NCBI RefSeq assembly: GCF_900188485.1
Contig: NZ_FZPH01000023.1
Span: 1-64,000, forward strand
Length of the DNA stretch: 64,000 bases
DNA from: Asanoa hainanensis
GTDB taxonomy: Bacteria; Actinomycetota; Actinomycetes; Mycobacteriales; Micromonosporaceae
Direction of reading: 5' to 3'
In this document: positions 47,437 to 56,313 of the stretch, one piece after another
How the letters are laid out: each line of letters starts with the position of its first letter
Numbering within the stretch: the first letter of the stretch is position 1
The notes under the pieces: model-generated
What the model was told of the DNA's origin: nothing
Databases searched by the model: none
Seen by the model: the letters and a program-made list of their open reading frames with translations, nothing else
Position numbers and translations under genes: made by a program

Positions 47437-48183
47437 TTGACCGACCACCACGAGACGGCCGCGATCGAGTGCGTCGACGTCGTCAAGCGTTTCCGGGCCG
47501 GAGACGGCTGGCTGACGGCCGTCGATGGCGTGTCGCTGCGGATCGACGCCGGCGGGATGACGGCGCTGACCGGACCGTCCGGGTCAGGCAAGTCGACGTT
47601 GCTGCATCTGATCGGAGCGATCGAGAAGGCCGACTCGGGCTCGATCCTGGTCAATGACGCGGAGGTCACCACGCTCGGCCGCACGGGTCTGACCGCGTAC
47701 CGCCGCAGCATCGGTTTCGTGTTCCAGCGCTACCATCTGATCGCCGCGCTGACCGCCCTGGACAACGTGATCGCACCAGTGCTTCCGTACCGGACCGCCT
47801 ACAACAAGACGGCTCGGGCCCGCGAGCTGCTCGCCACCGTCGGGCTGGCAGGGCGGGAGGAAGCCCTGCCCGCTCGACTGTCCGGCGGCGAGCAACAACG
47901 GGTCGCCATCGCCCGCGCCCTGATGGGATCACCGCGGGTTCTCCTGGCGGACGAGCCGACCGGCAACCTGGACTCGCAGTCAGGCGACGCCGTCCTCGAC
48001 CTCCTCGATGACCTGCGCCGCGACCACCGGATGACGGTTCTGATCGCCACTCACGAACGACAGGTGGTCGAGCGCTGCGACCGGGTCATTCGCCTCCGCG
48101 ACGGAGCCTTGGCGGAGGCCTCGGCCGGACAGGACCGGCCCGCTAGCCAGGCGCACAGCGTTGTGCCCTGGCAGGCGCCGTGA
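47437..48183 (+). CDS. ABC transporter ATP-binding protein (MacB/LolD type)
   Basis: 248 residues. Walker [34 protein letters not shown], signature [16 protein letters not shown] and Walker [13 protein letters not shown] are typical of the LolD/MacB/BceA class. TTG 47437 is the start, with GAGGAG 6 bases upstream at the end of the permease gene. Together with the permease it may protect the cell from a peptide, possibly the one encoded upstream, but this is inference from proximity only. Confidence 0.9.
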   Translation: MTDHHETAAIECVDVVKRFRAGDGWLTAVDGVSLRIDAGGMTALTGPSGSGKSTLLHLIGAIEKADSGSILVNDAEVTTLGRTGLTAYRRSIGFVFQRYHLIAALTALDNVIAPVLPYRTAYNKTARARELLATVGLAGREEALPARLSGGEQQRVAIARALMGSPRVLLADEPTGNLDSQSGDAVLDLLDDLRRDHRMTVLIATHERQVVERCDRVIRLRDGALAEASAGQDRPASQAHSVVPWQAP

Positions 48184-48294
48184 GCGATGCTGAGCAGCAC
48201 CCCGGCCCGGGGCGGGCCCGGATATGTGCACCTGTTCGACCTCAGCGGGTCGTCGGCAGCGTTGGCCATCGGCACGACTAGGGCGGGATCGCAG

Positions 48295-49341
48295 CTACCT
48301 CAGGCGTACCGGCGCGGCGCCGACTGGGATCCGGACGATCTGGTACGGCGGGATGCGGTCGTCGACATCGTGGTTGAAGAGCGGGGTGCGTGGCAGTTGG
48401 TTGAGGCTGACGTACAGGTTGCCGTCCGCTCCCACCGCGAGCGTGTCCGGCCACAGCGCGCCAGGCGTGTTCAGTACCGTGGACCAGGTGCCGTCGGTGG
48501 CGAGCTTGAACACGGCGCTGTGCTCGTACGCGGTGACGTAGACATTCCCGGAGGCGTCCGTCTCGAGACCGTCGGAGGCACCCTTGTCGCCGTGGTCGAC
48601 GATCTGCTCGGCGACCTTGTCGTCGTCGAGGTCCCGATCGAGCAAGGCCGCCGTCGGGACGCTGTAGAGTCTGCGGCTCGCCAGCGGGCAGTAGTAGAGC
48701 CGATCGCCCGTGGCGCTGATCGCGATGCCGTCGGCGCCTCCGTTGTACAGCTCTCCTTCGCGTACGACGCCCTGCACGATGGCGCGGAAGCCGTCCTCGG
48801 CGTGCGTGCTGGGATGCCCGCGGAGTTTGGCCCAGGTGTCACCGGTGGCCAGGTCGATGACGACCAGGGCGCCTTCGGCCTGCGAGTCGGTGAGGTACGC
48901 GTATCCGCCGCCGCCTTTCGACAGATCGAAGCGGACGTCGTTGAGGTAGCTGGTCGCGGTCAGCGCTTCGGCCGCGGGCCGGATGACGCGCACGACAGAG
49001 TCGGTGTCCAGGTCGATCTCGACCAGCTTGGGGCCGCCCTCGATCCACGGGGCGAACGCGAGGCTGCCGGTGTCGAGTGCCCAGAGGTGCCCGTCGGGGC
49101 CGATCACGACACTCTGCACCGAGACCAGGAGCTCGTCGTTGACCTGCCGGCTCGGATAAGGGACCGGCTTGCCGTCGACGATCTCCGCGACCGTGTACGG
49201 CACCGGGTCGCCCCAGCGCGGCACCGAGATGAAGACCCGGCCCGAGTCGGCGGCGGTGACGCCGGTCGCCATCAGGTCATCCAGGTCGGCGACGAGCTCG
49301 AAGTCGGCGGCGACCCATGCTCCTAGCGGTTCCGCGGTCAT
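48295..49341 (-). CDS. Major-royal-jelly/Yellow-like beta-propeller protein
   Basis: 348 residues with no signal peptide. GRVFISVPRWGDPVPYTVAEI, LNDVRFDL, AYLTDSQAEGALVVIDLATG, DGIAISATGDRLYYCPLASRRLY and LWPDTLAVGADGNLYVSLNQL are characteristic of the MRJP/Yellow family (SMP-30-like six-bladed propeller). Bacterial members are of unknown function; some bind small molecules or act as lactonases. ATG 49341 has AAGGAG six bases ahead and overlaps the end of a short upstream reading frame. The convergent ABC gene ends 111 bases away; I see nothing definite in 48184-48294. Confidence 0.85.
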   Translation of the reverse strand: MTAEPLGAWVAADFELVADLDDLMATGVTAADSGRVFISVPRWGDPVPYTVAEIVDGKPVPYPSRQVNDELLVSVQSVVIGPDGHLWALDTGSLAFAPWIEGGPKLVEIDLDTDSVVRVIRPAAEALTATSYLNDVRFDLSKGGGGYAYLTDSQAEGALVVIDLATGDTWAKLRGHPSTHAEDGFRAIVQGVVREGELYNGGADGIAISATGDRLYYCPLASRRLYSVPTAALLDRDLDDDKVAEQIVDHGDKGASDGLETDASGNVYVTAYEHSAVFKLATDGTWSTVLNTPGALWPDTLAVGADGNLYVSLNQLPRTPLFNHDVDDRIPPYQIVRIPVGAAPVRLR

Positions 49342-49484
49342 TGGTTGTGCTCCTTGTTGAACCCGAGGAAGGCCGGTGTGGCCTCCTTGTCGATGCCGAG
49401 CGTCTCGACATCGAGGGCGTGTACGCCGATGAAGTAGTTGTGCCGGCCGCTGCCCAGTGCCAGAACCCGCTGCCGTTTCTCCAC
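49338..49484 (-). pseudogene. Short reading frame upstream of the propeller gene, possible gene remnant
   Basis: 48 residues from GTG 49484 (RVLALGSGRHNYFIGVHALD ... FLGFNKEHNQ). It ends in an ATGA overlap with the propeller gene, and an in-frame stop lies 11 codons upstream of the GTG. The tight coupling and protein-like composition suggest the C-terminal remnant of a gene or a genuine small protein. I cannot name a family. Confidence 0.35.
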
Positions 49485-49672
49485 GCTAGCTCGGCCCGAA
49501 TTGGACTCGTCGCCTCGTTACCGCTGATGGTTTCGAGGAATATGTGCATCGGGAGGCTTCCCGAACGGCTTCGGTGGCGGCCCGCACTCGCTAGGGTCAT
49601 TTCTTTGGGAAATTGACCGAGAGGCGTCGCGGACATGCTTACGGTCAGCATGGACCACCACGGAGGCGACGG

Positions 49673-51166
49673 TCAGTGGACCAGCAGGGGTGTCGCGTCG
49701 CCGGCTGGACCGTCGTTGGGTTCGTCCGCTGTGCCGGTGCCGTCTGGTTGGGGTACGCGTACCAGAGTGATGGCGAGGAACGCGGCGACGACCAGGAAGC
49801 CGACCGCCCACCAGACTGCGGTGGCGTACCCGTGCACGATCGCCTGGTTGGCGGTTCCGGCGTGTTCGAGGAGCCACGTCGCCGTGGCGCCGGCCGCGAC
49901 CGTGTTGAGCAGCGCGGTGCCGATGGAGGCACCGACCTGTTGCGACGTGTTGATGATCGCGGAGGCGATGCCGGCTTCGTGCCTGCGCAGCCCGTGGGTC
50001 GCCAGGCTCATCGCGGGCAGGAACGCCGTGCCGGTACCGAGGCCGAGCAGGACCTGGCTGGGCAGGATCAGCGCCAGGTAGGAACTATCCACCGTCATCT
50101 GGGTCAGCAACAGCAGGCCGATCGCCGCGGTCAGAAAGCTCCCAGCGAGGAGGACTCCGGGCCGGACGCGGTGGCTGAGCCGGGCGCCGATCAGGGTCGG
50201 GCCGAGGATCATCGCGATGATGAGCGGAAGGAAACCGAGCCCGGTGCGGACCGGTGACCAGGCCTGGACGACCTGCAGGTAGTAGGTCAGGAAGAGGAAC
50301 AGGCCGAACATGCCGACCATGGAAAGCCCGATCGAAGCGTAGACGCCGCCTCGGGTGCGTTCGGTCACCACCCGCAGCGGCAGCAGCGGATTGGGCACTC
50401 TCGCCTCGACCAGCACGAAAGCGAGCAGCAGGACGGCGGACGCGAGGAACGAGCCCAGCGTCCAGCCGGCGGTCCAGCCGTCCGACTCGGCCCGGGTGAA
50501 GCCGTAGACGAGCGCGACGAGACCGGCGGTGGCGAGCATGACACCGGGGACGTCCAGGCGCTCGCGTCGGCGCACCCCGGTCGTGTCGTGGATCGTGGGA
50601 ATGGCACCGATCGTCGCGACGAGAGCGAACGGGACGTTGATGAACAGCGCCCAGCGCCAGTCCAGGTACTCGGTGAGGACACCGCCGAGGATAAGGCCGA
50701 CGCCACCACCGGCAGCGGCTATCGCTCCGAAGACGGCGTACGCCCGGGCACGCTCCTTCGCTTCGGTGAAGGTCACCGAGAGCAGCGCCAGCGCGGCCGG
50801 GGCGAGGAGCGCGGCGAAGGCGCCCTGCAGGGCGCGCGCGGTCAGCAGCGTCCCGGTGTCGGCCGCGACGCCACCGACGGCCGAGGCGACGGCGAAGCCG
50901 AGCAGCCCGACCAGGAAGATCCGTTTGCGGCCGGCGATGTCCGCCAGCCGGCCGCCGAAGAGCAGGAGGCCACCGAACGCGAGGGTGTAGCCGGTGATCA
51001 CCCATTGCCGGTTGCCGTCGGAGAAGCCGAGATCGTGCTGGGCCGAGGGCAGCGCGATGTTCACCACCGTCGCGTCCAGGGCGACCATCAGCTGAGCCAG
51101 GGATATGAAGATCAACGCCAACCAACGGCGGGGATTGGCGGGCACGGGATCGGACGAGAGTCGCAT
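49673..51166 (-). CDS. MFS drug efflux transporter, DHA2 (14-helix) family
   Basis: 497 residues with 14 predicted helices. LDATVVNIALPSAQHDLGFS (motif in helix 1), GGRLADIAGRKRIF (motif A) and LLAPAALALLSVTF place it in the EmrB/QacA group of proton-driven exporters. It is the last gene of a three-gene operon with the membrane protein and the PPOX protein, 28 bases downstream of the latter. A divergent TetR regulator sits at the head of the operon. The exported compound is unknown. Confidence 0.9.
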   Translation of the reverse strand: MRLSSDPVPANPRRWLALIFISLAQLMVALDATVVNIALPSAQHDLGFSDGNRQWVITGYTLAFGGLLLFGGRLADIAGRKRIFLVGLLGFAVASAVGGVAADTGTLLTARALQGAFAALLAPAALALLSVTFTEAKERARAYAVFGAIAAAGGGVGLILGGVLTEYLDWRWALFINVPFALVATIGAIPTIHDTTGVRRRERLDVPGVMLATAGLVALVYGFTRAESDGWTAGWTLGSFLASAVLLLAFVLVEARVPNPLLPLRVVTERTRGGVYASIGLSMVGMFGLFLFLTYYLQVVQAWSPVRTGLGFLPLIIAMILGPTLIGARLSHRVRPGVLLAGSFLTAAIGLLLLTQMTVDSSYLALILPSQVLLGLGTGTAFLPAMSLATHGLRRHEAGIASAIINTSQQVGASIGTALLNTVAAGATATWLLEHAGTANQAIVHGYATAVWWAVGFLVVAAFLAITLVRVPQPDGTGTADEPNDGPAGDATPLLVH

Positions 51167-51194
51167 GTGGACCTGTTCTGTTCGGGGGTTGGCG

Positions 51195-51572
51195 TCAGAG
51201 GCTGATGGCGATGCCGATGCGGCGGTCGCGTCGGCGCAGGAGCAGGTCGGCGGCGAACACCAACCGGGAGATCGGGAAGCGGCGGGACATCAGGCGGCGT
51301 ACGCGGGCCGTCCCTTCGCGGTCCAGCAGCCGGGCCTGGCCGCGCACCATCGGTGCGTCCGCGGCGACCCGTCCGCTCATGTCGCATGGTGTGACGGTCA
51401 CCGTGGCGTTGTAACGGATTCTCTTGACCTTCCCGCTGGTGCGCTCGGTGAGCACGAACAGCTCGCCGGCGTCCGCGACGACGCCGACCGGAGTGGGGAC
51501 CGGTCGGCCGTCCCGGCGGTAGGTGGTCACGCTGGCGTAGCGGGCGCGGGCGATCGGGGCGGGCACGCTCAT
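51195..51572 (-). CDS. PPOX-class (probably F420-dependent) split-barrel protein
   Basis: 125 residues. ARYASVTTYRRDGRPVPTPVGVVADAGELFVLTE and GKVKRIRYNATVTVTPCDMSG are typical of actinobacterial PPOX-class F420-dependent oxidoreductases, small flavin- or deazaflavin-binding split barrels. ATG 51572 overlaps the upstream gene stop (ATGA). In this operon it may modify the compound handled by the efflux pump. Confidence 0.83.
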   Translation of the reverse strand: MSVPAPIARARYASVTTYRRDGRPVPTPVGVVADAGELFVLTERTSGKVKRIRYNATVTVTPCDMSGRVAADAPMVRGQARLLDREGTARVRRLMSRRFPISRLVFAADLLLRRRDRRIGIAISL

Positions 51573-51988
51573 GCCGGCCTCGCGGCGTTTCGCCGGTCCA
51601 GCCAGAGGGCGCCCGCGACAGCCGCGGCACCGAGTGCCTCCCAGCCCGCGGCATGGAGGAACGCCCTCGGTGCGCGACCGGTGACCGCGAGCCCAGCGAG
51701 GCCACCCGCCATCAGCGCCCGGCGGGCGATCACGAAGGTGGGAAAGCCGGGCCAGCCCCGCGCTGCTCCGAGCAGGTAGGCCCCGCCCTCACCGATCGCG
51801 GCGAAGGAACTGCTGCCCAGGACGGCGGCGGTGTGGTCACCCGGCCCTCGCTCGGGTGGGTTCTCGAAACCGGACAAACGCTCAGGGCTGACCACGCCAA
51901 GCATCCCGAGGGCCCCGCCGATTGTGCCCAGGGCGGCCAGCGTCCAGAAGGCGGCGTCCCGCGGCCTCGCGTAAAACGGTAGTGGCAT
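51569..51988 (-). CDS. Small membrane protein, unknown function
   Basis: 139 residues and about four hydrophobic segments (AAFWTLAALGTIGGALGMLGV, ALMAGGLAGLAVTG, GALWLDRRN). I do not recognise a family. ATG 51988 is preferred over GTG 51991; both lie inside the inverted repeats of the TetR region, so the mRNA may be nearly leaderless. It is the first gene of the TetR-controlled operon. Confidence 0.7.
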   Translation of the reverse strand: MPLPFYARPRDAAFWTLAALGTIGGALGMLGVVSPERLSGFENPPERGPGDHTAAVLGSSSFAAIGEGGAYLLGAARGWPGFPTFVIARRALMAGGLAGLAVTGRAPRAFLHAAGWEALGAAAVAGALWLDRRNAARPA

Positions 51989-52021
51989 CACCGTTTTGAC
52001 GATAGCGCTAAAGTGGTGATG
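51973..52021. promoter_or_regulatory. Nested inverted repeats, likely TetR operator
   Basis: AAAACGGT (51973-51980) pairs with ACCGTTTT (51990-51997), and CATCACC (51986-51992) pairs with GGTGATG (52015-52021). The repeats cover the start of the leftward operon and end 29 bases before the TetR start, as expected for a divergent TetR control region. Confidence 0.65.
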
Positions 52022-52050
52022 TCGCCACCACTTCGATCGGAGGTCCGACG

Positions 52051-52602
52051 ATGCGGGCTCCCCGCCGGGACCAGCTCCGCAACCGCCAACGGTTGGTCAC
52101 GGCCGCCCGCGAGGCCTTCACCGAGCAGGGCCCGGACATCGCCCTCGACGAGATCGCGCGCCGGGCTGGCGTGGGCACCACCACCCTTTACCGGCACTTT
52201 CCCGAGAAGGAGGGGCTGATCGAGGCGGTCCTCGACGACCTCGCTGCGGCGGTGAAGGACAACGCCGACCGCGCCATGGAAGGCGCTGACCCGGTCAGCG
52301 CCTTCCGGGCGGTGTTCACCCAGAGCTGCGACATGTCGGAGCGGGAAACGGCGACCTTCGCCCAACTGGCCGGTGCGGGCGAGCGGGCCGACCACCACGC
52401 CCAGCGTCTGATCACCTCCGTGGTCGGCCCGGCCACGGATCGGCTGCGAACCGCCGGCCGGCTACGGGCTGGCATCACCGCCGAGGACATCGCCTCCTTC
52501 GTCCGCATGACCCTCACCGCGGACAGCGACGACGCCCGCGCGAAGGCCATCCACGTCATGCTCGACGGCCTCGTCACCCCGGAGCCCGCCGCGGTGCCCT
52601 GA
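52051..52602 (+). CDS. TetR-family repressor
   Basis: 183 residues. The HTH is REAFTEQGPDIALDEIARRAGVGTTTLYRHFPEKEGLIEAVL; the C-terminal ligand domain is variable. ATG 52051 follows GGAGG by 7 bases. It is divergent from the membrane protein/PPOX/MFS operon, with likely operators between them. It presumably senses the MFS substrate. The 132 bases after it (52603-52734) hold no gene I can support. Confidence 0.9.
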   Translation: MRAPRRDQLRNRQRLVTAAREAFTEQGPDIALDEIARRAGVGTTTLYRHFPEKEGLIEAVLDDLAAAVKDNADRAMEGADPVSAFRAVFTQSCDMSERETATFAQLAGAGERADHHAQRLITSVVGPATDRLRTAGRLRAGITAEDIASFVRMTLTADSDDARAKAIHVMLDGLVTPEPAAVP

Positions 52603-52734
52603 TCCGTTCAGACCGGTGCGTGCACGGCGGCGAGGTAGGCGAGCGCCTCGGCACTGCGGCTGTGCGGCGGAAGAGCTGCCTAGCCTCATCGGCCTGACTA
52701 CGTGCAGCCCCACAAGGGGTGAAGCCCAGCCCGT

Positions 52735-53295
52735 TCAGCTCATGATGTCGGCGTAGTCGACGGCGCTGAGCGGGCCTTCCGACAGGGATCCGTCACCGCG
52801 CGGGACACCGCGTATCTGCCCCTCCCGGGTGAACACCACCCCGCTGACGTCGGACCGGCCCGCGAGCGTGCAGACGACCTGGCCGTAGGCGACGGCCTCG
52901 TCGCTGCGGCCCGCGCCGATTCCGGCCGCCGGCACCTCGACAGCCACCGCGGTTCCGCTGGGCGCAGGGGACACCGTCGGGGTTCCGGTCAGTGCGGTCG
53001 TCAGGGTCTGGTCGCGTTCGGCGTTGGTCGGCCCGGCCAACAGGTGTGCGAACTGCTCGGCGAGAGTCGGCGCCGTCGACAACCGGCGGGTGACGGCCAC
53101 CAGCCGGCCGTCGCGGACGAAACAGAGGCGCTCGGCGACGTGGTTGTCCCCCGGCGGTGCCGCGGTGGCCGGCGTGAAGACCGGGAAGGGACCGCGGGGC
53201 GCCTCGATCTCGCGCGGGACCTTCTCCGTGGTGATGCCACACCCGCCCAGCAGGAGGGCGGCGACCGCGAGCGTAGCGGCGAAACGGCGGGTCAC
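52735..53295 (-). CDS. GerMN-domain-like lipoprotein of a two-component operon
   Basis: 186 residues with lipobox ALLLGGCG. After the anchor, FVRDGRLVAVTRRLSTAPTLAEQFAHLLAGPTNAE resembles the GerMN domain found in LpqB and related lipoproteins. GTG 53295 overlaps the histidine-kinase stop (GTGA). An RR-HK-lipoprotein order also occurs in the MtrAB-LpqB locus, where the lipoprotein modulates the kinase; the same role is plausible here. Confidence 0.8.
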   Translation of the reverse strand: MTRRFAATLAVAALLLGGCGITTEKVPREIEAPRGPFPVFTPATAAPPGDNHVAERLCFVRDGRLVAVTRRLSTAPTLAEQFAHLLAGPTNAERDQTLTTALTGTPTVSPAPSGTAVAVEVPAAGIGAGRSDEAVAYGQVVCTLAGRSDVSGVVFTREGQIRGVPRGDGSLSEGPLSAVDYADIMS

Positions 53296-54650
53296 GGCGC
53301 GCACCCCAGCAGGTCGACGCGGAACCGGGCGCCGCCGCCGGGCCGGTCCAGGATGACGGCGCCGCCCTGATGCGCCGCGGCATGTTGGGCCACCAGGGCC
53401 AGCCCCAGACCGGTGCCCGCGCTGTCGCCGCGGGCGGTCGCGGCCCGTCCACGAACGAAGCGGCCGAACACCGTGTCGCGATCGGCTGGCGGCACGCCCG
53501 GTCCTTCGTCGTCGACCTCCAGGTAGCACCGGTCCCCCTCCGCGCCGAGCCGGACAGCGACCGGTCCGCCCCCGTGCTGGACGGCGTTGTCCAGCAGGTT
53601 GCCCAGCATCTGGCGGAACCGCTTGCGGTCGACGTGCCACCGCTGCGGGGTGCCGTCGACGAGGATCACCAGATCCTCCGGCAAGCGGCGGGATCGGCAG
53701 ACGTGCCGCGCGAGCTCCGCGACCGCGACCGGCTCCCGCTGCGCGGGTTGATCGCTGCGGGCCAGCTCGAGCAGGTCGTTGACCAACACCTGAAAGCGTT
53801 GGATCTCAACGGAGACGAGGCTGGCCGCTGCGGCCGACCGCTCGTCGAGGGTGTCCCGTCGCCGGGTGAGCACGCTGGCCGAGGCCGCGAGCGTCTGCAG
53901 CGGAGATCGCAACTCGTGCGCCACGTCGGCGGCGAACCGGCGGTCACGTTCCAGTCGTCCGGAGAGCTCGTCGACCATGCCGTTGAACGACCGGGTCAAG
54001 CTGCTCAGGTCGGGATCCGATGCCGCGTCCAACCGGGCGGTCAGGTCGCCGCCGGCGATGTCCCGCGCCGCACGGGTGACCTCGCCCAACGGCCGCAGCA
54101 CCCGCCGGGTGGCATACCAGCCGACCCCGCCGCCCGCCGCCGTGGTCATCAGGGCGACCGCCAGGAGCACGGCGCCGACGGTACGAACGGTTCCGTCCAG
54201 TTCGGCCAAGGAGTCGACCTGGTAAAACGCGGTGCCGCCGGTCAGGGGAACTCCCACGACCACCGCCGGGCCGGAGGCCGAGCCGATGCGTTGGACCGCC
54301 GGCCGACCGCCCTCGACGATCTTCCGCAGCGGCGCCGGGATGGCGTCGGTCACCGCGCTGTCGGCACCCCGGGCGTACCAGCGACCATCGAGGCGCAGCA
54401 CGGGTTGGCGGGCGCTTCCGGTGTCGAGGGAACGCAGCACCTCCAGCACGTCGGGTTGGTCTCCGCTGATGCCACTGTGGACGATCGTCGCGTTGAAGTA
54501 CGCGGCCCGGACGGCCGTGCGCTCGCGCTCGTCGAGCAACGTCGTGCGGATCAGCTGGTACGAGGCCAGCGCCAGGCACGCCGACAGCACGAGCGCGCCG
54601 GCGGCGTACCCCGCGGTGATCCTGGCCCGAAGACCCCTTGGCCGTCTCAC
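53292..54650 (-). CDS. Sensor histidine kinase
   Basis: 452 residues: two membrane helices (about 15-35 and 165-190) with a 130-residue extracytoplasmic sensor, HAMP (RRVLRPLGEVTRAARDIAGGD), H-box VAHELRSPLQTLAASASVL and ATPase boxes (MLGNLLDNAVQHGGG, DEGPGVPPADRDTVF, GTGLGLALVAQHAAAHQG). GTG 54650 overlaps the response-regulator stop (GTGA). The signal is unknown. Confidence 0.92.
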   Translation of the reverse strand: MRRPRGLRARITAGYAAGALVLSACLALASYQLIRTTLLDERERTAVRAAYFNATIVHSGISGDQPDVLEVLRSLDTGSARQPVLRLDGRWYARGADSAVTDAIPAPLRKIVEGGRPAVQRIGSASGPAVVVGVPLTGGTAFYQVDSLAELDGTVRTVGAVLLAVALMTTAAGGGVGWYATRRVLRPLGEVTRAARDIAGGDLTARLDAASDPDLSSLTRSFNGMVDELSGRLERDRRFAADVAHELRSPLQTLAASASVLTRRRDTLDERSAAAASLVSVEIQRFQVLVNDLLELARSDQPAQREPVAVAELARHVCRSRRLPEDLVILVDGTPQRWHVDRKRFRQMLGNLLDNAVQHGGGPVAVRLGAEGDRCYLEVDDEGPGVPPADRDTVFGRFVRGRAATARGDSAGTGLGLALVAQHAAAHQGGAVILDRPGGGARFRVDLLGCAP

Positions 54651-55342
54651 CGTTGCAGCTTGTAGCCCAGCCCCCGCACCGTCACGAGGTGCCTGGGCGC
54701 GCCGGAGTCGTCTTCGATCTTGTTGCGCAGTCGACCGACGTGCACGTCGACGAGGCGTTCGTCGCCGACGTCGTAGCCCCACACCCGGGAGAGCAACTGC
54801 GCACGGGAGAGCACCCGACCGGCATGCTCGGCGAGCTCGCAGAGCAGGCGGAACTCGGTGCGGGTCACCGCCACCTGCGAGCCGCGGAACCGCACCTCGC
54901 CGGCCTCGGGACGGACCTCCAGATCACCGAACACCAGGGCCGGAACGTCGTCGGTGGGTGCGGAAGTCCGCAGGCGGCGTTGCAGGGCGCGTAGCCGAGC
55001 GGTCAGCTCCTCGATGGCCACGGGCTTGACCACGTAGTCGTCGGCGCCGGCTTCCAGGGCGGCGACGATGTCCGCTTTGTCGTCGCGCGCGCTGACTACG
55101 ACGATCGGAACGTCGTCGTCACGCTCGCGCAGTTGCCGGATGCACTCGAAGCCGTCGATGCCGGGCAGCATCAGGTCGACGATCGCCACGTCGGCCGCGT
55201 TTCTGCCCTGCAACAGCAGGCCCTCCTCCGCGGTGCCGACCCCCACCACCGTGTATCCCTCGTCCTCGAGGGCGAGCACCAACGACAGGCGAATACGGTT
55301 GTCATCCTCGATCACCAGCACGGCTGTCACCTTTCGCATCAT
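54647..55342 (-). CDS. OmpR-family response regulator
   Basis: 231 residues. The receiver has EDDNRIRLSLVLALEDEGY, the phosphorylation site Asp in VAIVDLMLPGIDGFE, Ser in VVVSARD and Lys in YVVKPVAIEEL. The winged-helix output domain ends VDVHVGRLRNKIEDDSG and VRGLGYKLQR. ATG 55342 is chosen with GAGGA ahead; ATG 55339 follows directly. It is the first gene of the RR-HK-lipoprotein operon. Confidence 0.93.
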   Translation of the reverse strand: MMRKVTAVLVIEDDNRIRLSLVLALEDEGYTVVGVGTAEEGLLLQGRNAADVAIVDLMLPGIDGFECIRQLRERDDDVPIVVVSARDDKADIVAALEAGADDYVVKPVAIEELTARLRALQRRLRTSAPTDDVPALVFGDLEVRPEAGEVRFRGSQVAVTRTEFRLLCELAEHAGRVLSRAQLLSRVWGYDVGDERLVDVHVGRLRNKIEDDSGAPRHLVTVRGLGYKLQR

Positions 55343-55478
55343 GCCCGTCCTCGGAGACGTCCGCATCGGCAGGCGGTCGGGTGCGCCGTTGTCATCGAAC
55401 TGACATACCGCCGCGCGGCCTTCGCCACACCGGATGCCCATCCTGGCAGGAGACGACGGCGGCAAGGGGAGCGGGCGG

Positions 55479-55820
55479 GTGAACACGACGACCCGACGGG
55501 CGATCTGCACGGTGCCGCTGATCCATGTCGCGGTCACCGAAAGCCTGTCGACCGCGACGGCTCCCGCTCTCGAGGCCACGCTCCGTGAGATCCTCCCCCT
55601 GCGGCCTCGGCTCGTGGTCGTGGACCTGGCGGCGTGCGAGCTCATTGACGCCGCCGCCATCGAGGTGCTGTTGGACCTGCACCGAGCCCTGTGGCGGCAG
55701 GACGGCCGGCTCACACTGCGGTCGGTGAGCCCGCGCCTGAACCGCCTGCTGACGCTGGCCCGTGCGGCGCAGGTGCTCGACATCAGCACTCACGAGGGCG
55801 ATGTGACGCTGTCGTCATGA
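55479..55820 (+). CDS. STAS-domain protein (anti-sigma-factor-antagonist type)
   Basis: 113 residues from GTG 55479, which has AAGGGGAG 7 bases ahead; ATG 55434 is an unlikelier alternative. LRPRLVVVDLAACELIDAAAIEVLLDLHRALWRQDGRL is the STAS core; the residue normally phosphorylated (Ser) corresponds to the AA stretch after LID, so phospho-control may be absent. It is divergent from the response regulator. Its partner is not in the window. Confidence 0.78.
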   Translation: MNTTTRRAICTVPLIHVAVTESLSTATAPALEATLREILPLRPRLVVVDLAACELIDAAAIEVLLDLHRALWRQDGRLTLRSVSPRLNRLLTLARAAQVLDISTHEGDVTLSS

Positions 55821-56037
55821 GACCGTCATGACGTCGCGCGAATACCGCCATGTGCGGCCCCGAGACTGGGGCCATCCGGTTGGCGGTGCGATGACCGGCC
55901 GCGGCGACGTGGTCGATGCGGTGCACGGCCCTGGATGTGCGGGACTGTCCTGCCCGGCGTGCCAGCGGTTCGCGGCGCCGGGCGGGGCGGCTCCCGCGAC
56001 GATGCGCACGGCTCCGACCCCGAAGGGCGTCCGCACC

Positions 56038-56313
56038 ATGTATGACACGAGCTTCCCGGACGACGGCCCGGTGGGTCGACCGCCCCGGGCCGACCGCCAT
56101 GCGGCGGATCTGGAGCTGGCGACGGCGGTGGTGGGCCGGCTGTCCGCCGATCCTGAGCTCGCGGAAGCCGAGATCCAGGTCGCGGTGCAGAACAGGGTGG
56201 TGCTTCTAGGCGGTTATGCGCCGAATCGCACGACCCGCACCCACGCCGGCGACTCCGCGTGGCGCGTCGTCGGCGTGTTCGATGTCTGCAACCTCATCCA
56301 GGTGCCGGCCTGA
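56038..56313 (+). CDS. BON-domain protein
   Basis: 91 residues. ATAVVGRLSADPELAEAEIQVAVQNRVVLLGGYAPNRTTRTHAGDSAWRVVGVFDVCNLIQV is a single BON domain, the module that often binds phospholipid or other macromolecules. No signal peptide is seen. ATG 56038 is preferred, with AAGGG upstream; an in-frame ATG at 55828 would add about 70 low-complexity residues. Confidence 0.72.
   Translation: MYDTSFPDDGPVGRPPRADRHAADLELATAVVGRLSADPELAEAEIQVAVQNRVVLLGGYAPNRTTRTHAGDSAWRVVGVFDVCNLIQVPA

Noticed and set aside
48184-48294. GC-rich gap between the ABC ATPase and propeller genes as a terminator
   Set aside because: No clean stem of useful length could be drawn.
52603-52734. A short minus-strand frame ending HSRSAEALAYLAAVHAPV before 52606
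   Set aside because: Only about 23 codons between stops and no start or family; it may be a gene remnant but cannot be supported.
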